This document shows, piece by piece, positions 1-5,897 of a stretch of DNA of 10,692 bases. The first letter of the stretch is position 1. The number at the start of each line of letters is the position of its first letter. Made by a program: the position numbers and the translations under genes. The stretch lies in the NCBI GenBank assembly GCA_031287585.1, contig JAITST010000324.1, forward strand, positions 1 to 10,692. Direction: 5' to 3'. The notes below the pieces were generated by a model. That model ran no database searches. It was not told where the DNA came from and was given only the letters and a program-made list of their open reading frames with translations. The stretch comes from Planctomycetaceae bacterium (lineage in GTDB: Bacteria > Planctomycetota > Planctomycetia > Pirellulales > Thermoguttaceae).

Positions 1-10
1 TAATCTGTAC

Positions 11-146
11 TTTCCCAAAAATCACAATATGGTGTCACCAACTTATAACGACTTTACAAAGTCATTTTTCACAGGTAGGTAAGGATAGGTAAGGGTAGAA
101 TACAGAAACTATCCTTTCCTACCATTAACTATCTGTGAAAAAAAAA
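11..146. repeat. Dispersed structured repeat, copy 1
   Basis: This copy begins at TTTCCCAAAAATCACAAT (11-28) and ends in the A-run after CTGTGA. It shares with 5771-5872 the opening TTTCC-AAAAAT-CACAAT, the block TTTTTCACAGGTAG, the internal AAGGATAG and AATACA, and the closing TATCTGTGAAAAA. The second half folds on itself: GGTAGGTAAGGATAG (75-89) pairs with CTATCCTTTCCTACC (109-123) with one mismatch, and TCACAG (69-74) pairs with CTGTGA (133-138). It lies 77 bp beyond the stop codon of the minus-strand barrel gene. I infer a mobile or amplified intergenic repeat that also serves as a transcript end. Confidence 0.7.
65..146. terminator. Likely bidirectional Rho-independent terminator within repeat copy 1
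   Basis: A long imperfect hairpin is framed by a T-run on its left (65-69) and an A-run on its right (138-146), so a transcript from either strand would end with a hairpin followed by U residues. On the minus strand it follows the barrel gene at 223-2181 after 77 bp. The stem is long but interrupted, so its strength is uncertain. Confidence 0.5.
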
Positions 147-159
147 CTTATTTTTACGA

Positions 160-190
160 AATCTAAAATAATAAATCTAAAATCTAAAAT
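160..190. repeat. Short AT-rich direct repeat
   Basis: AATCTAAAAT occurs three times, at 160-169, 174-183 and 181-190, with offsets of 14 and 7 bp. It sits between the terminator-like repeat and the end of the barrel gene. It is probably simple-sequence slippage; no function is evident. Confidence 0.6.
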
Positions 191-222
191 TCTCCCCGAA
201 CGGTTAGAACTTATGACCTACT

Positions 223-2181
223 TCAGAAATACCGGCTATACGTTATTCGCCATTCCGCGTCGAATTGTTTTTCCAGCAGGAACGGCAGGCAGCCGGCGAA
301 GCCCAGACTGTTTTTCTGGTTGAATAAGAATTTTGCTCCAAACGTTATGTTCAGATATTCGTCGTGTTTGCGGCGGTCTATTGTTATTTGTTCAGTTGAA
401 CCGTTTGGCGCGATGAAGTTTGCGTTTATGTTGCTCGCCTCTCCTAACGATTGCGTCAAGTGGGCTTCCGCTGATACGTTGAAACCGTTCAAACCTCTCG
501 CCTTTGAAAAATCCCGATACAACCATCTGCCAATCGAACCGCTTATATACACATACGTCTGCTCGTCCCAATGACCGACATGCGACATCGCGCCCGTGTT
601 CACGAAATCACGGATACTTACCGAGTCGCCGCCTGTGTTCGCGTCGATCTGTACGAACAGATTTGCGAACACCGCGTTATCCGGCGTGTACTGCAAACCG
701 ACAAACGGCATAATGTGCCACGCCGAATTTTTTACTGTCAAAAACGGCAACGAGTACGTATCCGAATCGCAAACGGCACGGTCTTTCGCGGTCGGTGCCG
801 AGACACTCATTCCCGCCGATAACGCCGCCCAACGTGAACGCCAAAGTAGGTATTTGAGCGTTACCGTTACGTCGCCAATCGTTCCCACATCGAGGTCGTC
901 GTTACCGAACCCGCTGCCGATTTTTTGGTACGTGTTCGCCGTTAAACCAATCGGAACCCGCATCTCAATCGAGCCGCGATTACGCCAAAACGCCCATTCA
1001 AGTCCGGGTGTAAAACGAATAACGTTTGCGCCGCGATTAACAATCGGAGCGTTGACGAAACAGTTGTAATCAAGAATGATACGTGTTTGCGGCAGCACGT
1101 TCATATTCTCCGAAATCTTGACACGTCCTAGCAAGTGCCGCTGGACAATCGTATCCGGTATCTCAACGTCATACGCAAAAACTGCATCAGCCGTGTTTAG
1201 CGTACTGGATGTTACAACAGAATCATACGTGTTAAGCGTAACATTACCCGGCGCGGTTTGGTTCGCGTAGTTTGATAACGGTAAACCGTTCGGCGGTAAA
1301 AGCATCGCAGCCGACGACGGGTCGCCATTTATCATATACCATTCGAGCGGTCCGCCGGGGTACTTGTTCGCGTCCATACCAAACGGTGATATTTCTGTAC
1401 GCCAAAAGTATGACTGCCCTGAACCTGCGGAGGTTGAACGACCAACGCGATTACCTCGCGAATCAGTCACGTCGAAGTCGAACAAATTTGCTCCGCCGCC
1501 TGATACGTGAGTTCCAACCGCGTTATAACGCAACTGCCCCGAACCATAAATTTTCGTACTCATACTCGGTCCGAAAGCGTCACCTATCATTTCCGTACCG
1601 TAATCGTAAATCGGATTGAAAGAGATGTGTTCGTGTTTCGGCGTTGCTTGCCGCTTCTGATGCGCGTTTGATGTCTTCCGCATCTCCTCTTCGGCACGGC
1701 GTTTCTCGTCTTTACTCATCTGATCGTAACCAGCCGGACGGTTTCCGCCAGTCAACGTATTGTTACCAAGATTATTCGGCGCAACTTGCTGCTGGTGTCC
1801 GTAAGTGTACGGTTGTGGTTGATACTGATAGCCAACTTGTGGTTCCGGCGCAACGAAACCTTTGATACCGCCGTATGAAGCCGGAACCGGAACAGACGGG
1901 TCGAGAAAACCGTTTTTTTTCGCAACCGGAACAGCGTCGGGATTCTGATTACCGTAAACGCCGCCTTTGAGAATGAACGACGTGTTTTCGCGAACTGATA
2001 GTTGGTCTGGTGTAACATACCGGCTGCCGTCGTCGGCTGTCACTTTCGGTGACGGTTTTTCAGTTGTACCGGTCAAAACGTAACGCATCTTATCGTTGAC
2101 GCTTTCCTGCGCAGCGCAATGGTTCGACAGAAATATCGACACCACTATCGCGGATAACAGTTTGAGCGTTTGACGAGCCAC
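223..2181 (-). CDS. Secreted outer-membrane beta-barrel protein, planctomycete-style
   Basis: The 652-residue protein starts with a Sec signal peptide (about residues 1-25, hydrophobic AIVVSIFL, cleavage likely after HCAAQ). A low-complexity region rich in Pro, Gln, Tyr and Asn follows (about 110-148), then a charged, probably helical stretch (155-183). The remainder reads as alternating aromatic/polar beta strands and ends in SRYF, with the C-terminal Phe recognised by the BAM machinery. The segment ILDYNCFVNAPI...RFTPGLEWAF...GDVTVTLKYLLW resembles transporter-type barrels common in planctomycetes (Phenol_MetA_deg-like); this comes from memory of style, not a search. The start is GTG, supported by GGAG 8 nt upstream. 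The Cys at residue 22 lacks a lipobox, so it is not a lipoprotein. The ligand is unknown. It is transcribed divergently from the porin. Confidence 0.8.
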   Translation of the reverse strand: MARQTLKLLSAIVVSIFLSNHCAAQESVNDKMRYVLTGTTEKPSPKVTADDGSRYVTPDQLSVRENTSFILKGGVYGNQNPDAVPVAKKNGFLDPSVPVPASYGGIKGFVAPEPQVGYQYQPQPYTYGHQQQVAPNNLGNNTLTGGNRPAGYDQMSKDEKRRAEEEMRKTSNAHQKRQATPKHEHISFNPIYDYGTEMIGDAFGPSMSTKIYGSGQLRYNAVGTHVSGGGANLFDFDVTDSRGNRVGRSTSAGSGQSYFWRTEISPFGMDANKYPGGPLEWYMINGDPSSAAMLLPPNGLPLSNYANQTAPGNVTLNTYDSVVTSSTLNTADAVFAYDVEIPDTIVQRHLLGRVKISENMNVLPQTRIILDYNCFVNAPIVNRGANVIRFTPGLEWAFWRNRGSIEMRVPIGLTANTYQKIGSGFGNDDLDVGTIGDVTVTLKYLLWRSRWAALSAGMSVSAPTAKDRAVCDSDTYSLPFLTVKNSAWHIMPFVGLQYTPDNAVFANLFVQIDANTGGDSVSIRDFVNTGAMSHVGHWDEQTYVYISGSIGRWLYRDFSKARGLNGFNVSAEAHLTQSLGEASNINANFIAPNGSTEQITIDRRKHDEYLNITFGAKFLFNQKNSLGFAGCLPFLLEKQFDAEWRITYSRYF

Positions 2182-2215
2182 GTTTCAGTCTCCGGTTTGA
2201 GAACCATCCCAAATC

Positions 2216-2255
2216 ATTGCGCAAGTTATCTGCGCAATATCCTTGCGGAACAAGG
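2216..2255 (-). promoter_or_regulatory. Inverted repeats in the leader of the barrel gene
   Basis: ATTGCGCA (2216-2223) and TGCGCAAT (2231-2238) are perfect complements separated by 7 nt, about 35 bp before the GTG start. Next to it CCTTG (2241-2245) and CAAGG (2251-2255) form a second small hairpin. It could be an operator or a leader RNA structure. Confidence 0.45.
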
Positions 2256-2415
2256 AACTATTGCGAGAGTATCGACGGTTAAGGACAGCGTTTTTCAACG
2301 AAAAACACTAAAATACACTATTGCTGTAAAAACTCTTCTATAACTTATAATCGTTACACAAGGTCTGTAAGATAGTGAAAAATTAACGATTATTCCGGTA
2401 TTGCCAATTATTGAC

Positions 2416-2442
2416 TTGACACAAACTATTGCCAACTATAAC
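2416..2442 (+). promoter_or_regulatory. Candidate sigma70-type promoter for the porin gene
   Basis: A perfect -35 box TTGACA (2416-2421) is followed by TATAAC (2437-2442) after 15 nt, shorter than the usual 16-18. If used, it gives a leader of about 200 nt before the porin start. The short spacing lowers confidence. Confidence 0.4.
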
Positions 2443-2540
2443 GTACAAACTGCTACCAAATGTAACGGTTAGTAAGGATTTTCCTGTAAATCCGATTCTA
2501 TTAGATAATTGGTTATCTTTCCACAAAGGCAAACTCCGAT

Positions 2541-2594
2541 ACACAAGCCAACGTCAGACGGATTACAAAATGTAATGATGTCTGACTATTGTGT
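2541..2594 (+). promoter_or_regulatory. Long hairpin in the porin leader
   Basis: ACACAA (2541-2546), GTCAGAC (2553-2559) and ATTAC (2562-2566) pair in nested order with GTAAT (2572-2576), GTCTGAC (2580-2586) and TTGTGT (2589-2594), around a 5-nt AAAAT loop. No T-run follows, so it does not look like a terminator. It may stabilise the leader or be an operator. Confidence 0.5.
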
Positions 2595-2640
2595 TTGTCG
2601 GCATTGTTTGTATTGCCAACCATTTTGCAATTCCGTCACG

Positions 2641-2645
2641 AGGAG
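2641..2645 (+). promoter_or_regulatory. Ribosome binding site fixing the porin start
   Basis: AGGAG lies 6 nt before ATG at 2652. It supports starting the porin there rather than at an in-frame ATG at 2589, which would put 21 non-signal residues before a perfect signal peptide. Confidence 0.85.
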
Positions 2646-2651
2646 AAATTT

Positions 2652-4256
2652 ATGAGAGTTTTTACTAATCGTTTTTGGTTAGCGTCGGCAGTTATTGCCG
2701 CGGGCTTGTCGCCTGCCGCACTTGCACAAACTCCGGCACCGTTACCAGCAGAGCAAGTTGTTCCAGACGCGACTGCTGTTAGTCCGTTCACACCTGCCGC
2801 CGAGCAAACACCTGCACCAGTTCCGCCGGCACCGGTAACTGCACCGCCAACTGTTGCGCCCGCGATTCCGATTACGGTCACGCAGTCTTATGTCGAACCA
2901 AGTCCAGACCTCGAAGTACGAATCGCGGCTCTCGAAGCGAACTTGAAAAAGAAACAAGACAAGCCGGATTCAAAGAAGGCGTTCACTAAAACGGTAAGCG
3001 GACGTGTTTACTTTGATAGTTACAACGTAATGGATCAGAGCGGCGGTGTGGTTGAGAATCAACAGACAAGTCTCACTAATTTAAAAAACTGGAATGGTGT
3101 ACGTGACGCGCGTATCGGTGTATCCGGTGAAGGTTACGAAATCCTCGATTACACTGTTGACCTGGGTTTTACACAGGCAACAGGCAGTAATGCTCCTGAA
3201 ACTAAAAATACATTCAACAATAACGGTGTCAATTTCAAAGACGTTTCACTGGGCGTTAAAAACGTTCCGTTACTCGAATATGTCAGAATCGGACATTATC
3301 GTATTGAAGACGGTTTGTCGCACTTGGTCGGCGGAACCAACACAACGTTTTTGGAATTTGCTGACCGCGACTTTGCTTTGTCACGCCGTATAGGAATTAG
3401 TTCACGGCATCTTTGGGCGCAAGACCGTTTGCGTTTGTTCACTGGTATTTTCTTTGAAGACGATTTCGTTTCCAGTGGACGCTTTTCGCAACGAGACAAT
3501 CAGGGAACAATCACAAACATTCGCTTGACTTATATGCCTTATGCGTCACGTGACAAAGACGGTAAGATTGACGGTAAATGCTTTACACTGTTCGGTGGAA
3601 ATTATTCATATATTGACGTTACGAAGAAAAGTGGTGTAGCACGTGCCGATTGGCAAAGCCGTTTTGACACGTTAGATATTGGTCGTGTTTTCCGAGTAAA
3701 CATTGACACTGGTAACTACCAAAAGTTTGGACTCGAATTTGCGAAGCAAAACGGACCGTTCACGTTGCAGGCAGAAGCGTTTTTCAATGTTTATGAAAAT
3801 GCGAAGACTTGGAGTGGGGATACGGAAGCGGCTGGGGTAGATTTAGTACGTCACGGTAGAACAGTTTCCGGCGGTTACATCATGGCTCGTTACTTCCTCA
3901 CCGGCGACTTCCGTAAGTTCAATGCTAATAACGCAACCTGGGGTGCGGCAAGTCTCAATCACAATCTTGACCTTCGTAAGATTTGCGATAGAAACTACGT
4001 TTACTGGACTGGTGCGTGGGAACTAGCAGCGAGATGGTCGTATGTCGATTTGACTGACCTGTGGAATGTAGGCAACTCGTCAGTTACTTGTGGTGACATC
4101 AATACGTTGACAGTCGGCTTGAACTGGTATTGGAGTCCTCAGGCACGATGGATGTTTGATTACAGTCACATTATGCCAAACAAAATCCGTAACGGTAATG
4201 TCCGCGATGCGTCCACAACAGATTTGTTGTCAATCGCGTTCCGGTACAACTTCTAG
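2652..4256 (+). CDS. OprO/OprP-family outer-membrane porin
   Basis: The 534-residue protein is predicted to be a 16-stranded-type porin of the phosphate-selective porin O/P family, forming a channel for anions or other small solutes. A signal peptide (1-26) ends in ALAQ. A Pro/Ala-rich linker (27-85) and a short heptad-like helix (about 86-104, LEVRIAALEANLKKK) follow, probably periplasmic and trimer-forming. The barrel runs from about 112 to the terminal RYNF. Family hallmarks are GVRDARIGVSGEGYEILDYTVDLGF, FKDVSLGVKNVP, the YVRIGHYRIEDGLSHL segment and FLEFADRDFALSRRIGISS. The substrate cannot be read from the sequence. It has its own long leader and a possible terminator right after the stop, so it is probably transcribed alone. 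Confidence 0.85.
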   Translation: MRVFTNRFWLASAVIAAGLSPAALAQTPAPLPAEQVVPDATAVSPFTPAAEQTPAPVPPAPVTAPPTVAPAIPITVTQSYVEPSPDLEVRIAALEANLKKKQDKPDSKKAFTKTVSGRVYFDSYNVMDQSGGVVENQQTSLTNLKNWNGVRDARIGVSGEGYEILDYTVDLGFTQATGSNAPETKNTFNNNGVNFKDVSLGVKNVPLLEYVRIGHYRIEDGLSHLVGGTNTTFLEFADRDFALSRRIGISSRHLWAQDRLRLFTGIFFEDDFVSSGRFSQRDNQGTITNIRLTYMPYASRDKDGKIDGKCFTLFGGNYSYIDVTKKSGVARADWQSRFDTLDIGRVFRVNIDTGNYQKFGLEFAKQNGPFTLQAEAFFNVYENAKTWSGDTEAAGVDLVRHGRTVSGGYIMARYFLTGDFRKFNANNATWGAASLNHNLDLRKICDRNYVYWTGAWELAARWSYVDLTDLWNVGNSSVTCGDINTLTVGLNWYWSPQARWMFDYSHIMPNKIRNGNVRDASTTDLLSIAFRYNF

Positions 4257-4267
4257 TTGTATGAAGA

Positions 4268-4305
4268 TGTAGTTGAGTTGTTTCTGATAAAATGGCTCAA
4301 CTATA
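4268..4305 (+). terminator. Possible terminator after the porin gene
   Basis: TAGTTGAG (4270-4277) pairs perfectly with CTCAACTA (4296-4303), extendable by two pairs including one G-U, around an 18-nt loop. It begins 12 bp after the stop. The tail TAATTTGT is only weakly T-rich, so termination efficiency is doubtful. Confidence 0.4.
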
Positions 4306-4345
4306 ATTTGTCACGGTTGGAATTTGTATAGACATTGTGTAATGA

Positions 4346-4681
4346 TTCTACATCCTTGCTTGAATAAAGTTAGAAATTTACGCTACATAATATAGATATA
4401 GTAGGCGGTAGCGAAGCGTCCAGTTAAATTTTGCTGACGCGCAGTTACGCAGTGTTGGCTTCACCCAGCGTAACTCCGTCGGAGTACCGACTAACGTTAC
4501 CGCCTACTATGAAATAACCGTTAAACGTTCCTATAAATCCCTACCCCGTAGGGGTTAAATCTCGATAACTCCGTGCGGCAGCACGGGGAAAAGTACCAAC
4601 AATAACCCAACCCCGCAAGGGGTTGAATAAAGTGTTCGATTCAGTGATTGATTGCCCCCCTTACGGGGCAAGGATGTAGAA
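4346..4681. repeat. 336-bp palindrome mosaic bounded by a perfect 14-bp inverted repeat
   Basis: TTCTACATCCTTGC (4346-4359) is the exact reverse complement of GCAAGGATGTAGAA (4668-4681). Between them lie a large cloverleaf-like element and several GC-rich mini-hairpins. TTGAATAAAGT is also directly repeated at 4360-4370 and 4623-4633. No coding region is visible. No clear target-site duplication flanks the ends. It could be a MITE-like non-autonomous element or a composite of intergenic REP-type repeats inserted between the porin and NIF3-family genes. Confidence 0.6.
4398..4510. repeat. Cloverleaf-like structured element
   Basis: An outer stem pairs ATAGTAGGCGGTAGC (4398-4412) with GTTACCGCCTACTAT (4496-4510), 14 of 15 positions. 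Inside are a hairpin GCGT-C-CAG/CTG-ACGC (4416-4423 with 4434-4440), a hairpin AGTTACGC/GCGTAACT (4443-4450 with 4469-4476), and an alternative small palindrome ACTCCGTCGGAGT (4474-4486). The whole folds as a closed multi-branched structure of 113 nt on either strand. It could be a large REP-like repeat or a structured RNA. Confidence 0.6.
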
Positions 4682-4710
4682 GAGCACCGTTGCCGTCGGC
4701 TTCAGCCGAC
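4539..4710. repeat. Cluster of five GC-rich mini-hairpins
   Basis: In order: CCCTAC/GTAGGG (4539-4553), CCGTGC/GCACGG with loop GGCA (4571-4586), AACCCC/GGGGTT with a GCAA tetraloop (4609-4624), TTGCCCC/GGGGCAA (4652-4671) and GTCGGC/GCCGAC with loop TTCA (4695-4710). The first and third share the pattern CCCCG-(T/C)A...GGGGTT-(A/G)A-AT and look related. They are unevenly spaced and have no spacers of constant length, so this is not a CRISPR array. The last hairpin ends 42 bp before the NIF3-family start codon and may lie in its leader. Confidence 0.6.
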
Positions 4711-4752
4711 AGTGTGTTGTGTTCGTGTTAAAACATCAGAAACAAAATTTCT

Positions 4753-5541
4753 ATGACACAATCTATCTCTGACCTAGTTCGTTATCTCGACAACCTTTTC
4801 CCGCGTTCGCTTGCGGAGGGTTGGGACAATACAGGTTTGCTGGTTGGTGACGCGAATCGCCGTGCCGATAACGTTATGACTTGTCTCACGCTCACCGGTG
4901 CGACGTTGCGTGAAGCGGTTCGTGAACACGCGAACATAATCGTTACTCATCATCCGTTTCCGTTTCACGCGGTAAAACAGATAACAAACGAAACTGTAAC
5001 CGGACGTTTGCTGCTGGAATTGGTAGAACATCAAATAGCGATTTACAGCCCGCACACGTCGCACGATTCGGCGGCAAACGGAATAAATCAACAGTGGGCG
5101 GAACTACTAAAACTAACAAATGTCCGTCCGCTGATTCCGCAAACAGACGACGAAACAATCGGTACCGGACGTATCGGAACGTTGACCGAGCCGGTCTCGA
5201 TAATCACGATTGTCCATTTCATAAAAAACAAAATGCGGCTGGACACTTGCCAATACGTAGGCACACCGACAAACAAAGTATTGCGGGTAGCGGTGACTTG
5301 CGGAGCCGCTGACGAACTGGTAGAACAAGCGAAAAAACAAAACGCGGAGTTGCTGATAATGGGCGAAGCCCGTTTCCACACGTGTCTGGAAGCCGAAGCC
5401 GATAATCTATCACTAATAATACCCGGTCACTACGCCAGCGAACGTTTCGCTCTTGAATACCTCGCGGAGAGGATAAAAATGGAGAACAAAGTAAACGCGT
5501 GGGCATCGAAAGATGAACGAAATCCGATTAGGACGCGGTGA
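4753..5541 (+). CDS. NIF3/YbgI-family dinuclear metal-binding protein
   Basis: The 262-residue protein matches the single-domain form of the NIF3/DUF34 family, whose members form toroidal hexamers with a two-metal site; the cellular reaction is not firmly known. The visible metal ligands fit those of E. coli YbgI: the His pair in THHPF (66-67), Asp105 in SPHTSHD, and His226 with Glu230 in GHYASE. The N-terminal EGWDNTGLLVGD and the middle GTGRIG are also family signatures. The region GEARFH (204-209) replaces the more usual GD-x-x-H. The ATG start gives a normal N terminus but has no clear Shine-Dalgarno sequence. It stands alone, downstream of the palindrome mosaic and upstream of tRNA-Val. 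Confidence 0.92.
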   Translation: MTQSISDLVRYLDNLFPRSLAEGWDNTGLLVGDANRRADNVMTCLTLTGATLREAVREHANIIVTHHPFPFHAVKQITNETVTGRLLLELVEHQIAIYSPHTSHDSAANGINQQWAELLKLTNVRPLIPQTDDETIGTGRIGTLTEPVSIITIVHFIKNKMRLDTCQYVGTPTNKVLRVAVTCGAADELVEQAKKQNAELLIMGEARFHTCLEAEADNLSLIIPGHYASERFALEYLAERIKMENKVNAWASKDERNPIRTR

Positions 5542-5665
5542 TACCGAACACACTCCGCCAAAAAATTTTCGATTCATCCCCCCTTGACGAAAAGACAAAA
5601 AATGGGACAATTAGAATCATAATTTTGCGATGGGTGTCAGACTTTCCTGACTTCCACAAACAAAA

Positions 5666-5739
5666 GGGCGGTTAGCTCAGTTGGTTAGAGCACTAGCTCG
5701 ACAAGCTAGGGGTCACAGGTTCGAGTCCCGTACCGCCCA
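5666..5739 (+). tRNA. tRNA-Val (anticodon GAC), unusual C33
   Basis: The 74-nt cloverleaf has a perfect acceptor stem GGGCGGT/ACCGCCC, D stem GCTC/GAGC, anticodon stem CTAGC/GCTAG, a 5-nt variable loop GGGTC and a T arm ACAGG-TTCGAGT-CCCGT. The anticodon loop TCGACAA puts GAC (5700-5702) at positions 34-36, reading GUC/GUU valine codons. Two features are odd: position 33 is C (5699) instead of the near-universal U, and the T stem has an A-C mismatch (5717 with 5729). The discriminator is A, and CCA is not encoded (ATT follows). It may be functional or a decaying copy. Confidence 0.88.
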
Positions 5740-5770
5740 ATTGTTATTATTATTTGTGGTAGAACTGCAT

Positions 5771-5872
5771 TTTCCAAAAATTCACAATGGTAAGTGTGCG
5801 CAAAACAAGTTTTTTTTCACAGGTAGTCAAGGATAGAATACAAAAAACTACCCTTACCTATCTGTGAAAAAA
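5771..5872. repeat. Dispersed structured repeat, copy 2
   Basis: It opens with TTTCCAAAAATTCACAATGG (5771-5790) and continues through TTTTTCACAGGTAG, AAGGATAG, AATACA and TATCTGTGAAAAA, in the same order and orientation as 11-146. It is about 30 bp shorter, mainly in the stem. Its right arm CTACCCTTACCTA is complementary to a part of the left arm of copy 1, so the sequence varies while the fold is kept. It lies between tRNA-Val and the convergent rlmN. Confidence 0.7.
5810..5872. terminator. Likely bidirectional terminator between tRNA-Val and rlmN
   Basis: CACAGGTAGTCAAGGATAG (5818-5836) pairs with CTACCCTTACCTATCTGTG (5848-5866), with three mismatches and one G-U, and is framed by eight T (5810-5817) and six A (5867-5872). 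It begins 26 bp past the rlmN stop on the minus strand and 70 bp past tRNA-Val on the plus strand, as expected for a shared terminator of convergent genes. Confidence 0.6.
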
Positions 5873-5897
5873 TGTCTCGGTAATTTTATCATTCTAT

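Larger units (their letters stand above)
2399..2623 (+). promoter_or_regulatory. Three copies of TATTGCCAAYYAT
   Basis: The 13-mer occurs at 2399-2411 (TATTGCCAATTAT), 2427-2439 (TATTGCCAACTAT) and 2611-2623 (TATTGCCAACCAT). The first two are 28 bp apart and flank or overlap the candidate promoter; the third lies just before the porin ribosome binding site. They differ only at the two pyrimidine positions. I infer repeated protein-binding sites; no known regulator is recognised. Confidence 0.45.
2182..2651. other. Divergent intergenic region between two outer-membrane protein genes
   Basis: This 470-bp AT-rich region separates the minus-strand barrel gene from the plus-strand porin gene and contains no credible gene. 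It holds an inverted repeat close to the minus gene (2216-2238), a candidate plus-strand promoter (2416-2442), three copies of TATTGCCAAYYAT and a long hairpin (2541-2594) before the porin ribosome binding site. I found no convincing minus-strand promoter by eye. Confidence 0.7.

Noticed and set aside
135..323. 62-residue plus-strand ORF
   Set aside because: It starts in the A-run of the terminator-like repeat and overlaps the end of the barrel gene antisense; it is low-complexity Lys-rich at first and has no ribosome binding site.
596..1069. 157-residue plus-strand ORF
   Set aside because: It is antisense to the barrel gene; the sequence has no recognisable domain and looks like a shadow frame.
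2589..2651. Upstream in-frame ATG for the porin
   Set aside because: It would place 21 residues before a clean signal peptide and ignore the AGGAG site that precedes the ATG at 2652.
4539..4710. CRISPR array
   Set aside because: The hairpins differ in sequence and spacing, and there are no equal-length spacers or cas genes nearby.
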